Part shown: positions 1 to 6,678 of the stretch, piece by piece
How the letters are laid out: every line of letters starts with the position of its first letter
How positions within the stretch are numbered: position 1 is the stretch's first letter
DNA from: a bacterium
GTDB taxonomy: Bacteria; Chloroflexota; Dormibacteria; UBA8260; Bog-877
Direction: 5' to 3'
Assembly: GCA_021817185.1 (NCBI GenBank)
Contig: JAKAVU010000084.1
Coordinates: 1-10,038 of the forward strand
DNA length: 10,038 nucleotides
Made by a program: the position numbers and the translations under genes
Notes under the pieces: model-generated
What the model saw: only the letters and a program-made list of their open reading frames with translations
Database searches by the model: none
What the model was told of the DNA's origin: nothing

Positions 1-267
1 GCCCGCCCCATCGGCCTGCTTCACATGGCCGATGAGCACGGGACCGACATCAAGGTTCTGTGCGTGGCTGCCTCCGACCCCCGCTTCGACCCCATCAACG
101 AGCTGGAGGATCTGGCCCCGCACTGGTTGCGGGAGATCGAGGTGTTCTTCGAGACCTATAAGCAGTTGGAGGACATGAAGGAGGTCTCCGTCGGGGGCTG
201 GGAGGGCCGGGAGGCCGCCTGGGCCGCGATCGAGGATTGCTCGCGCCGACTTCGGGAGCAGAGCTAG
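1..267 (+). CDS. ppa: Inorganic pyrophosphatase, C-terminal part (5' end outside window)
   Basis: This is the last 88 residues of a soluble family I inorganic pyrophosphatase, which hydrolyses pyrophosphate to two phosphates in the cytoplasm and so pulls biosynthetic reactions forward. The frame is open from base 1, and its first residues read RPIGLLHMADEHG, which continues the family's conserved core, so the methionine codon at 25 is internal. The visible signatures are the acidic metal-binding stretch DEHGTDIKVLCVAASDPR, with the D-x-K element, and the YK pair in FFETYKQLE. The end (WEGREAAWAAIEDCSRRLRE) is the usual helical tail and stops at a normal family length. Family identity is secure. 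The N-terminal half lies outside the window. The next gene starts 79 bp downstream on the same strand, so co-transcription with mdh is possible but not shown. Confidence 0.93.
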   Translation, partial: ARPIGLLHMADEHGTDIKVLCVAASDPRFDPINELEDLAPHWLREIEVFFETYKQLEDMKEVSVGGWEGREAAWAAIEDCSRRLREQS

Positions 268-271
268 TCCT

Positions 272-296
272 GACCGGCCTTGTCGGTCCCTATCAT
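272..296 (+). promoter_or_regulatory. ppa-mdh gap: weak hairpin and possible -10 box
   Basis: The 79-bp gap holds a small inverted repeat just after the ppa stop: GACCG at 272-276 pairs with CGGTC at 284-288 around a 7-base loop, with no T-tract. It is followed by TATCAT at 291-296, which resembles a -10 element, but no convincing -35 box sits at the right distance. This could be a weak terminator followed by an mdh promoter, or chance. The mdh ribosome binding site (GGGAGGTG, 337-344) lies further downstream. Confidence 0.2.
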
Positions 297-346
297 GGAT
301 CTTGTCAAGGCGGGCTTGTTGACCGCGCCCTAAAGCGGGAGGTGCG

Positions 347-1270
347 ATGAGACCCAAGGTTTCGATCATCGGCGCTGGCAACGTGGGGGCCACCACGGCC
401 TTGCGCCTGGCGGAGTTGGACATCTTCGACCTGGCCCTGGTCGACGTGGTGGAGGGGCTGGCTGAGGGCAAGGCGCTGGATCTGGCGGAGGCGGCGCCGA
501 TCAGGGGGTACGACACCAAGCTGGTGGGAGGCACCGACTACGCCGTCACCGAGGGCTCCTCGGTGATCGTGGTCACCTCCGGGCTGGCCCGCAAGCCGGG
601 GATGAGCCGGGATGACCTGATCACCGCCAACGCCCAGATCGTGGGCGACGTGATGGACCAGGTGATGCGGGGATCGCCGGACGCGGTGCTGGTGATGGTC
701 ACCAACCCGCTGGACGCCATGACCGAGCTGGCGGTCCGCCGCAGCGGTCTGGACCGGTTCCGGGTGATCGGGATGGCGGGGATTCTCGACACCGCCAGGT
801 TCCGCAGCTTCCTCGCCGCCGAGCTGAACGTGTCGGTGCGCAGCGTGGAGGCCTACGTGCTCGGTGGCCACGGCGACTCCATGGTGCCCCTGCGCGGGGT
901 GACGAGCGTGGCCGGGGTGCCGGTCGGGCGCCTTGTGCCCGCGGCCAGGCTGGAGGAGATCGTGCAGCGCACCCGTGACGGCGGGGCCGAGATCGTGAAG
1001 CTGCTGAAGTCCGGGAGCGCCTACTACGCGCCCGCGGCGGCGGCGGCGCAGATGGTCGAGGCGATCGCCACCGATCGGCACCAGGTGCTGCCCTGCGCCA
1101 TCCGGCTGGAGGGTGAGTACGGGCTGCATGGTGTGGTGATGGGAGTGCCGGTCAAGCTCGGGCGCGAGGGGGTCATCGAGGTGATCGAGGTCGAACTCAC
1201 TGATCAGGAGCGGGCCGAGCTGGAGCGGTCGGCGGAGGCGGTTCGGGAAGTCACCGCGGTACTTCCCTGA
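347..1270 (+). CDS. mdh: Malate dehydrogenase, NAD-dependent, LDH-like type
   Basis: A cytoplasmic 307-residue enzyme of the lactate/malate dehydrogenase superfamily, most likely oxidising malate to oxaloacetate with NAD in the TCA cycle. The Rossmann motif GAGNVGA is at residues 9-15, and Asp33 at the end of the second strand favours NAD over NADP. The active-site loop ARKPGMSRDDL supplies Arg82 and Arg88. Asn120 lies in VTNPLDAMT, Asp148 and Arg151 in GILDTARF, and the catalytic His175 in GGHGDSMVPL. Arg82, Lys83 and the loop sequence fit malate dehydrogenase rather than lactate dehydrogenase. Length is typical of the LDH-like (type 3) group. The ATG has GGGAGGTG at 337-344 just upstream. 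The stop TGA (1268-1270) shares its last base with the start of sdhC, so the two are almost certainly co-transcribed and translationally coupled. Confidence 0.93.
   Translation: MRPKVSIIGAGNVGATTALRLAELDIFDLALVDVVEGLAEGKALDLAEAAPIRGYDTKLVGGTDYAVTEGSSVIVVTSGLARKPGMSRDDLITANAQIVGDVMDQVMRGSPDAVLVMVTNPLDAMTELAVRRSGLDRFRVIGMAGILDTARFRSFLAAELNVSVRSVEAYVLGGHGDSMVPLRGVTSVAGVPVGRLVPAARLEEIVQRTRDGGAEIVKLLKSGSAYYAPAAAAAQMVEAIATDRHQVLPCAIRLEGEYGLHGVVMGVPVKLGREGVIEVIEVELTDQERAELERSAEAVREVTAVLP
1245..1267 (+). other. Hairpin abutting the mdh stop / sdhC start
   Basis: GGGAAGT at 1245-1251 and ACTTCCC at 1261-1267 form a perfect 7-bp stem with a 9-base loop. It ends directly before the TGATG (1268-1272) where mdh stops and sdhC starts. 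The only SD-like sequence near the sdhC start (GGGAAG) lies inside the stem, about 19 bases from the ATG. A role in coupling translation is inference, and a 7-bp stem can arise by chance in DNA this GC-rich. Confidence 0.35.
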
Positions 1271-2046
1271 TGGCGGCCACACTCACGCGCCCGGTCGACG
1301 CCGATGTCCGGCGCCAGGACCGCTGGTGGCTGTACCCCGCCAACGTGGTCGCCTGGCTCACCCTGTTCGGGATCTACAGCCTGTGGACGATCGTCTTCTT
1401 CCACAGCGACCAGTTCCACCAGTACCTCTCGCCGTTCTACTCGCCGCAGGTGGCGATCGGCAGGACCCCAGCCTCGCCGGCGCTCTTCATCTTCTACATC
1501 CCCCTGGGATTCCGAGCCACCTGCTACTACTACCGCAAGGCCTACTACCGCTCTTTCTTCCAGGACCCGCCCGGCTGCGCGGTGAGGGAGCCCTCCGAGC
1601 TGGCCGCGGTCTCGCCGACCGGTCGGGGCCGGGCCTACCGAGGTGAGACCCGGCTGCCATTCATCCTCAACAACCTGCACCGGTTCTTCATGTACTTCGC
1701 GGTGGGATTCCTGGTGGTGCTGTGGATCGACGCCTACCAGGCGTTCTCCTACCACGGCCACTGGGGGATCGGGCTGGGGAGCGCGATCATGCTGGTGAAC
1801 GTCATCTTCCTGACGGGCTACACGTTTGGCTGCCACTCCCTGCGCCACCTGGTGGGCGGGGGTAAGGACTGTTTCTCCTGCATCCTGGGTGGGCGCCAGC
1901 GCTACCAGGCCTGGAGGGGGGTCAGCTGGCTGAACGCCCGCCACTCCATGTTCGCCTGGATCAGCCTGTTCACCCTGATCATCACCGACCTTTACATTCG
2001 GCTGCTTCAGTACGGGGTCATCCACGATCCCCATCTCGGCTTCTGA
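1270..2046 (+). CDS. sdhC: Succinate dehydrogenase membrane anchor, Sdh1-type
   Basis: A 258-residue integral membrane protein matching the single large anchor subunit of mycobacterial Sdh1-type succinate:quinone oxidoreductases. It should dock the catalytic subunits to the cytoplasmic membrane and carry electrons to quinone. Five hydrophobic segments are visible at about residues 21-44, 70-88, 136-158, 167-187 and 226-246. Family hallmarks include SPFYSP, the Tyr-rich CYYYRKAYYRSFF (85-97), CAV at 103-105 and the terminal NARHSMFAWISLF. Histidines at 137 and 225 are near membrane borders. After helix 4 come Cys188, His189, His193, Cys201 and Cys204 (GCHSLRH, then DCFSC), a set suited to binding a cofactor. 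The start overlaps the mdh stop by one base and has no well-placed Shine-Dalgarno, so initiation probably depends on ribosomes finishing mdh. The catalytic subunits follow 11 bp downstream. Family assignment is firm; quinone type and cofactor content are not visible. Confidence 0.88.
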   Translation: MAATLTRPVDADVRRQDRWWLYPANVVAWLTLFGIYSLWTIVFFHSDQFHQYLSPFYSPQVAIGRTPASPALFIFYIPLGFRATCYYYRKAYYRSFFQDPPGCAVREPSELAAVSPTGRGRAYRGETRLPFILNNLHRFFMYFAVGFLVVLWIDAYQAFSYHGHWGIGLGSAIMLVNVIFLTGYTFGCHSLRHLVGGGKDCFSCILGGRQRYQAWRGVSWLNARHSMFAWISLFTLIITDLYIRLLQYGVIHDPHLGF

Positions 2047-2057
2047 GGGGAGAGCAG

Positions 2058-4664
2058 ATGACCATAGAGGCGAGCTACGACGTCTTGGTGCTGGGGGCCG
2101 GCGGGGCCGGCATGCGGGCGGCGATCGCGGCCGCCGAACAGGGGTGCACGGTGGGGGTGGTGTGCAAGTCGCTGCTCGGCAAGGCGCACACCGTGATGGC
2201 GGAGGGGGGGATCGCCGCCGCGCTCGGCAACCTGGACGAGCAGGATTCCTGGGAGGTGCACTTCGGGGACACCATGCGGGGCGGCGCCATGGTCAACAAC
2301 TGGCGGATGGTGGAGCTCTATGCCCACGAGGTGATCGACCGGGTTATCGAGCTCGAGCAGTGGGGCGGGGTCTTCGACCGCACCAAGCAGGGGAGGATCA
2401 GCCAGCGGGCCTTCGGAGCCCATTCCTGGCGCCGCCTCGCCCACATCGGCGATCGCACCGGGCTGGAGCTCATCCGGACCTGTCAGGACCGCATGGTCCA
2501 CACCGAGGGCGTCACGGTGCACATGGAAACCACCCTGACCAGGCTGCTCAAGGACCAGGACCGGGTGGCCGGGGGAGTGGGCTACCAGCGCACGACCGGT
2601 GAGCCGGTGGTGATCCGGGCCAAGGCGGTGGTGCTGGCGACCGGCGGGTGGGGACGCATGTTCCGGATCACCTCGAACTCGTGGGAGGGCACCGGGGATG
2701 GCGCGGCCATGGCCTACGAGGCCGGAGCCGAGCTCAAGGACATGGAGTTCGTCCAGTTCCATCCCACCGGCATGGTCTGGCCGCCAGGGGCCAGGGGCAT
2801 CCTGGTGACCGAGGCGGTGCGCGGCGAGGGCGGGATCCTGCGCAACAGCGTGGGGGAGCGCTTCATGGCGCGCTACGACCCCGTCAAGAAGGATTTGTCG
2901 TCTCGGGATGTGGTCGCCCGCTCCATCTTCAAGGAGGTGCAGGCCGGCCGCGGGTCGCCGCACGGGGGGGCGTTTTTGGACGTAACCCATCTGGGCGCCG
3001 AGGCCATCCACCGTCGGCTGCCGTCGATGTACGAGCAGTTCCACAGCCTGGCGGGAGTTGATATCACGAAGGAGCCGATGGAGGTGGCGCCCACCATCCA
3101 CTACACCATGGGCGGCATCAACGTGGTCGCGGAGACTGCGGCCACCACCGTGCCGGGCCTCTACGCCGCCGGCGAGTGCGCGGCCGGGCTGCACGGCGCC
3201 AACCGCTTGGGGGGCAACTCCCTGGGCGACATCCTGGTCTTCGGCCGCCGGGCGGGCGAGTCGGCGGCGGAGTTCGCCAAGCAGCATGACGTACTGCCGC
3301 GGATCAGCCAGGCGGAGGTGGAGGAGGAGCAGGCGCTCCTGATGCGGCCCCTGGCGGGCGGCAAGGGCGAGGACCCCTTCAAGCTGCACCGCGAGCTTCA
3401 GGACGTGATGCAGTCCGGGGCGGCGATCGCGCGCACCGAGCAGTCTCTCACCGAGGCGCTGGAGCAGATCCTGGAGCTGAAGGAGCGTGCCCAGCACATC
3501 CGGATCCCCGGGACACCTGCCTACAATCCCGGTTTCAGCGGCGCCCGCGACGACATCTTCATGCTCACGGTGAGTGAGGCCATCGTGCGCTCGGCGCTGG
3601 AGCGGCGTGAGAGCCGTGGCTCTCAGTGGCGGCTGGACTACCTCGAGCGCGACCCCGAGCTGGGCAAGGTGAACTTCATTGTCCGGCTTGGTGAGGGAGG
3701 CCGGATGGAGGTCGGTCGGGCAGCGATCCCACCCATGCCCGAGGCGCTGCGCAAGCTGACCGAGGGGGAGACCCGGGTGGCGGCAACGGCGGTGGCCGAC
3801 CTGGCCGAGGCCAAGCTCAGGGCCAAGCGCAAAGGCCCCGAGCCGAAGGTCGAGGCCTCACCGGAGGACGAGCACCCCAAGACCCTTAGGATCACCTACG
3901 ACGACGGCCTCACCGACCGCGAGGTGCAGATGCGGGTCTGGCGGGGCAACGCTGAGGGGGGCGCCTTCGAGCAGTTCTCGGTGCCGCAGGTGCAGGGGAT
4001 GGTGGTCCTGGATGCGGTGCACTGGATCCAGGCCAATGGGACCGGGGATCTGGCGGCCCGGTGGAACTGCAAGGCGGGCAAGTGTGGCTCCTGCAGCGCC
4101 GAGATCAACGGGCGGCCAGCCCTGATGTGCAAGACCCGGGTGGACGACGTCCTGGCTCAGGCCAGCGAGATCGTGGTCCAGCCGATGCGGGTCTTTCCCA
4201 AGGTGGAGGATCTGGTCACGGACGTGAGCTGGAACTACGAGGTCAATCGCCGCATCCAGCCGTTCACGCCGGCCGCCGGTGAGAAGGCCCCCTTCGTGAT
4301 CTATCAGCACGACATCGAGCGCGTGATCGAGCACCGGCGCTGCATCGAGTGCTTCCTGTGCCAGGATGTCTGCCACGTCATGCGCGAACACGACGGTCAG
4401 CCTCGCTTCTTCGGTCCCCGGTTCATGGTGCGCATGGCCTCGTTGGAGATGCACCCCAAGGACGTCGCGGACCGCGTGCCGCAGCTGTATGGGGAGGCCG
4501 GAGTCGCGATGTGCAACATCACCAAGTGCTGCACCGAGGTCTGTCCGGAGCACATCGCGATCACCGACAACGCCATCATCCCCATGAAGGAGCGGGTGGC
4601 CGACCGCCACTACGACCCGATCCGGGGCATCCTCTACCGGTTGCGCCCGCCGCAGCAGGGCTGA
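2058..4664 (+). CDS. sdhAB: Fused succinate dehydrogenase flavoprotein and iron-sulfur subunits (SdhA-SdhB)
   Basis: One 868-residue frame carries both catalytic subunits of succinate dehydrogenase/fumarate reductase, oxidising succinate to fumarate and passing electrons to the SdhC anchor. Residues 1-580 are SdhA: dinucleotide fold VLGAGGAGM (11-19), the presumed FAD-attaching His44 in KAHTVMAEGG, and active-site His235 (QFHPTGM), Arg283 (SSRDVVARS), His348 (HYTMGG) and Arg383 (GANRLGG). A charged linker (about 580-612, rich in Lys, Glu and Pro) leads to SdhB. There the [2Fe-2S] ligands are Cys671, 676, 679 and 691. The C-x2-C-x2-C-x3-C set is Cys762, 765, 768 and 772, and the last set is Cys819, 825 and 829, giving [4Fe-4S] and [3Fe-4S] centres. 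Elsewhere these are usually separate proteins. No stop lies in the linker and no domain is missing. The start has AGGGGAGAG just upstream. An internal ATG at 3930 could also yield free SdhB. Confidence 0.93.
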   Translation: MTIEASYDVLVLGAGGAGMRAAIAAAEQGCTVGVVCKSLLGKAHTVMAEGGIAAALGNLDEQDSWEVHFGDTMRGGAMVNNWRMVELYAHEVIDRVIELEQWGGVFDRTKQGRISQRAFGAHSWRRLAHIGDRTGLELIRTCQDRMVHTEGVTVHMETTLTRLLKDQDRVAGGVGYQRTTGEPVVIRAKAVVLATGGWGRMFRITSNSWEGTGDGAAMAYEAGAELKDMEFVQFHPTGMVWPPGARGILVTEAVRGEGGILRNSVGERFMARYDPVKKDLSSRDVVARSIFKEVQAGRGSPHGGAFLDVTHLGAEAIHRRLPSMYEQFHSLAGVDITKEPMEVAPTIHYTMGGINVVAETAATTVPGLYAAGECAAGLHGANRLGGNSLGDILVFGRRAGESAAEFAKQHDVLPRISQAEVEEEQALLMRPLAGGKGEDPFKLHRELQDVMQSGAAIARTEQSLTEALEQILELKERAQHIRIPGTPAYNPGFSGARDDIFMLTVSEAIVRSALERRESRGSQWRLDYLERDPELGKVNFIVRLGEGGRMEVGRAAIPPMPEALRKLTEGETRVAATAVADLAEAKLRAKRKGPEPKVEASPEDEHPKTLRITYDDGLTDREVQMRVWRGNAEGGAFEQFSVPQVQGMVVLDAVHWIQANGTGDLAARWNCKAGKCGSCSAEINGRPALMCKTRVDDVLAQASEIVVQPMRVFPKVEDLVTDVSWNYEVNRRIQPFTPAAGEKAPFVIYQHDIERVIEHRRCIECFLCQDVCHVMREHDGQPRFFGPRFMVRMASLEMHPKDVADRVPQLYGEAGVAMCNITKCCTEVCPEHIAITDNAIIPMKERVADRHYDPIRGILYRLRPPQQG

Positions 4665-4690
4665 CCGGGGCCGAGGTCCCCGGTCAGCCC
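4658..4690. terminator. Perfect 13-bp inverted repeat between convergent genes
   Basis: GGGCTGACCGGGG (4658-4670) and CCCCGGTCAGCCC (4678-4690) are exact reverse complements around a 7-base loop. The left arm contains the sdhAB stop (TGA, 4662-4664). The right arm contains the stop of the converging stress-protein gene (TCA on +, 4684-4686). The stem is very GC-rich and symmetric, so it can form in RNA from either strand, and the position fits a bidirectional terminator. No T-tract follows on either side, so it would be of the tract-less kind reported in actinobacteria, or act with Rho or as a 3' stabiliser. Confidence 0.75.
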
Positions 4691-5115
4691 TCCCGGCTCT
4701 CGTTGCGGATGATCACGATCGGCACGGGGGAATGATGGCTGGCCTCCTGACTCACCGAGCCCAGTAGGAGCGCCTTGAAATCACCCAACCCGCGGGATCC
4801 CACCACCAACAGGTCGGCCCCCTTGGCTCGCTCCACCAGGATCCGTGCCGGCTGCCCGTCGTAGACGCCCTGGAGCACCTCAAGGTCAGGGCCGCACTCG
4901 GCCACGACCGCCCGGGCCGCCTCCAATGCCTGGGCAGCGGACCTCTCCATGGCCTCGACGACCTCGTCTGTGGCCACCTCCAGGGCGGCTGCGGGGATGG
5001 TCCAAGCCGCCACCAGCTCCAACTGGTCCCCGCGCAGCCTTGCCTCATTGCAGGCCCACCGCACCGCAGCCAAGGAGTGTGCGGATCCATCCACGCCCAC
5101 CACGATTCGAGGCAT
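4684..5115 (-). CDS. Universal stress protein, single UspA domain, ATP-binding type
   Basis: A 143-residue cytoplasmic protein with one UspA domain, the usual length for a single-domain member. It opens with IVVGVDGSAHSLAAVRWA, where Asp9 and the following Gly-Ser form the first nucleotide-binding loop. The ATP motif G-x2-G-x9-G-S is complete: Gly106, Gly109 and Gly119-Ser120 in VGSRGLGDFKALLLGSVS. This predicts binding of ATP, as in MJ0577-type proteins, rather than the non-binding E. coli UspA type. Such proteins are linked to dormancy, hypoxia and energy stress, but the target cannot be read from sequence. The start is supported by AAGGAG (5121-5126 on +) five bases upstream. The gene lies 175 bp downstream of the flavoprotein gene on the same strand, and its stop is inside the convergent palindrome shared with sdhAB. 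Confidence 0.93.
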   Translation of the reverse strand: MPRIVVGVDGSAHSLAAVRWACNEARLRGDQLELVAAWTIPAAALEVATDEVVEAMERSAAQALEAARAVVAECGPDLEVLQGVYDGQPARILVERAKGADLLVVGSRGLGDFKALLLGSVSQEASHHSPVPIVIIRNESREG

Positions 5116-5201
5116 GCCCTCTCCTTAAATGAGTTGTCCTACCACGGCTGGGCGGATGGCCGACTGCTCCCCGCGCACCCGCGGCTCACGATTGCTCCCC
5201 G

Positions 5202-5207
5202 ATTCTA
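5202..5207 (-). promoter_or_regulatory. Possible -10 element for the stress-protein gene
   Basis: The 175 bp between the flavoprotein stop and the stress-protein start contain TAGAAT on the - strand, about 87 bases before the ATG, resembling an actinobacterial -10 box. No good -35 hexamer is seen 16-18 bases upstream. No convincing hairpin follows the upstream gene, so read-through from it is equally possible. Confidence 0.18.
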
Positions 5208-5290
5208 GTCTGCGCGTGGCCGCTCAGTTTGGTGATCTGGAGCCTGAGCCGCGGCGTTCGTCCCGCTCCGGTGTCCGCCCTTGGCTCGGT

Positions 5291-6673
5291 TCAGACCAGC
5301 TGGCGGGCCGACTTGCCGATCCCCTCCGACGCCATGGGGTGCTGGTCGGAGAAACGCGCCAGCTGGTGGGCGGTCAGGCCGGCGGCGACCGATGTCCCGA
5401 TCTCCCCGATGAGGTTGGCGGCATCGATTCCGACCACCCAGCCGCCCAGCAGGCGCAAGCTCTGGGGCGCGAAGAAGAGCCTGATCTCGCCGCCTGTGTC
5501 ATCCATGATCTGAGCCCGGCTGTCCTCGGTGAAGGAGTATGCGCTCTCCACCAATGGGACCCCTGCCGCCGCCGCTCGGGCCGGGAGCAGACCGACGTAG
5601 GCGGCTTCGGGCATGGTGAAGATTGTGGTGGGGACAGCGTCGGGGTCAAAGGAGTCGCTGGCATGGTTGCCGTTCAAAATGGACGTTGAAGCGGTCAGCG
5701 ACTGCCTCACGGCCGAGTGGAAGAGCATGGAGAGGCCGTTGACGTCGCCGGTCGCATACACATGCGGCAGATTGGTCTGCAGAGCCGGATTGACCAGAGG
5801 CCGCCCGCTCGCAACTGTGATGCCGGCCTCACTCAAGCCGTCGGGAAGGACCGGGTGGCGGCCCACCGCCAGCAGCACCTGATCCGCGGTCGATGTGGCG
5901 GGGCCGTCGGTGGTCGAGTACGACACCACCAGCCCGGCCGCGGAGCGGTCGATGCGAGCGACGCGGGCTCCCAGCCGGATCACTATCCCGGGGTCGAGCA
6001 GCGAGGCCAGGAGCTGGGCGAACCGTGGATCCATTCCCGGGAGGATCTGATCCGTCATCTCCAGCACCTCGACGCTGACCCCGAAGGTGTGGAGCATGGA
6101 GGCGACCTCCAGGCCGATGTAGCCGGCTCCCACGATAACCAGCCGCCGGGGAAGGTCCTTGAGGGTGGCATCAAGTGCGAAGAGATCGCGGCTGGTGATG
6201 CAGAGGTCCGCTCCCGGTATGGGGGGGATCGAGATGTCCGAACCGCTGGCCACGATGATCGTAGCGGCCGTAAGCCGTCGTGCCGCGCCGTCGGTGTGGA
6301 CTTCCACGGTATGCGGATCGAGCAGGCTGGCGCGCCCCTTGATCAGTTGCAACTGTTCGGACGAAGCGGCCAGCTCCAGGTCATGCTGCTGGTAGCGGAG
6401 CGTCTGCACTCGGGTCTTGTGCGCGAGAACTTGCTCATAGGAGACTTCCAGCGCGCCCGAGAGCCCCATCGCGGCTGCCCTGGTCATTCGGTGGTAGGTG
6501 GCGGCCACCTCGCGAACCGCCTTGGAGGGGACGCATCCCTCGGCCAGGCAGTTGCCGCTCAGCACCCCCTTGACGTCCACCATGGCCACCTTGTGTCCGG
6601 CGCGGGCCAGGCGGAAGGCGGCGGGGTAGGCGCCACCGCCAGCCCCAATGGTGATTGTGTCGAACTCCCGCAT
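5291..6673 (-). CDS. Class I pyridine nucleotide-disulfide oxidoreductase, dihydrolipoyl dehydrogenase-like
   Basis: A 460-residue FAD flavoenzyme that passes electrons between a pyridine nucleotide and a disulfide substrate. The FAD fold GAGGGAYPAA starts at residue 10. The redox-active pair is Cys42/Cys47 in NCLAEGCVPSK, the C-x4-C spacing of the family. The nucleotide fold GAGYIG is at 182-187, with Glu205 at the end of the next strand favouring NAD over NADP. The second FAD element is ATGD, with Asp310. The C-terminal His445-Pro...Glu450 (HPMASE) matches the catalytic His-Glu pair of dihydrolipoyl dehydrogenases, and no C-terminal Cys pair of the mercuric reductase type is present. The frame is open upstream to 6949, but the ATG at 6673 is preferred: it has GGAGGGG five bases upstream, and the extra residues are Arg-rich, unlike the family, and would overlap ackA. 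No 2-oxoacid dehydrogenase genes lie nearby, so the substrate is uncertain: lipoyl protein, another disulfide, or transhydrogenase-like activity. Confidence 0.87.
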   Translation of the reverse strand: MREFDTITIGAGGGAYPAAFRLARAGHKVAMVDVKGVLSGNCLAEGCVPSKAVREVAATYHRMTRAAAMGLSGALEVSYEQVLAHKTRVQTLRYQQHDLELAASSEQLQLIKGRASLLDPHTVEVHTDGAARRLTAATIIVASGSDISIPPIPGADLCITSRDLFALDATLKDLPRRLVIVGAGYIGLEVASMLHTFGVSVEVLEMTDQILPGMDPRFAQLLASLLDPGIVIRLGARVARIDRSAAGLVVSYSTTDGPATSTADQVLLAVGRHPVLPDGLSEAGITVASGRPLVNPALQTNLPHVYATGDVNGLSMLFHSAVRQSLTASTSILNGNHASDSFDPDAVPTTIFTMPEAAYVGLLPARAAAAGVPLVESAYSFTEDSRAQIMDDTGGEIRLFFAPQSLRLLGGWVVGIDAANLIGEIGTSVAAGLTAHQLARFSDQHPMASEGIGKSARQLV

Positions 6674-6678
6674 GGGTT

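Noticed and set aside
305..1282. 325-residue open frame on the - strand across mdh
   Set aside because: It mirrors mdh, is rich in His, Arg, Gly and Pro and resembles no family. It is the usual antisense shadow of a GC-rich gene.
2964..2982. G7 run followed by T5 in sdhAB as a slippage or phase-variation site
   Set aside because: The frame is intact and the domain continues on both sides; runs of this length are common in GC-rich coding DNA.
2007..3497. 496-residue open frame on the - strand across sdhC/sdhAB
   Set aside because: Long, but low complexity (His, Gly, Pro, Leu) and opposite a strongly conserved gene. No domain or ribosome site was seen.
5225..5290. Possible terminator after the flavoprotein stop (GAGCC/GGCTC pairing)
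   Set aside because: Only 5 bp with a loop of about 35 bases; not better than chance here.
5129..5689. 186-residue + frame starting in the gap upstream of the stress-protein gene
   Set aside because: Most of it lies opposite the flavoprotein gene, and the part in the gap has no recognisable content or good SD.
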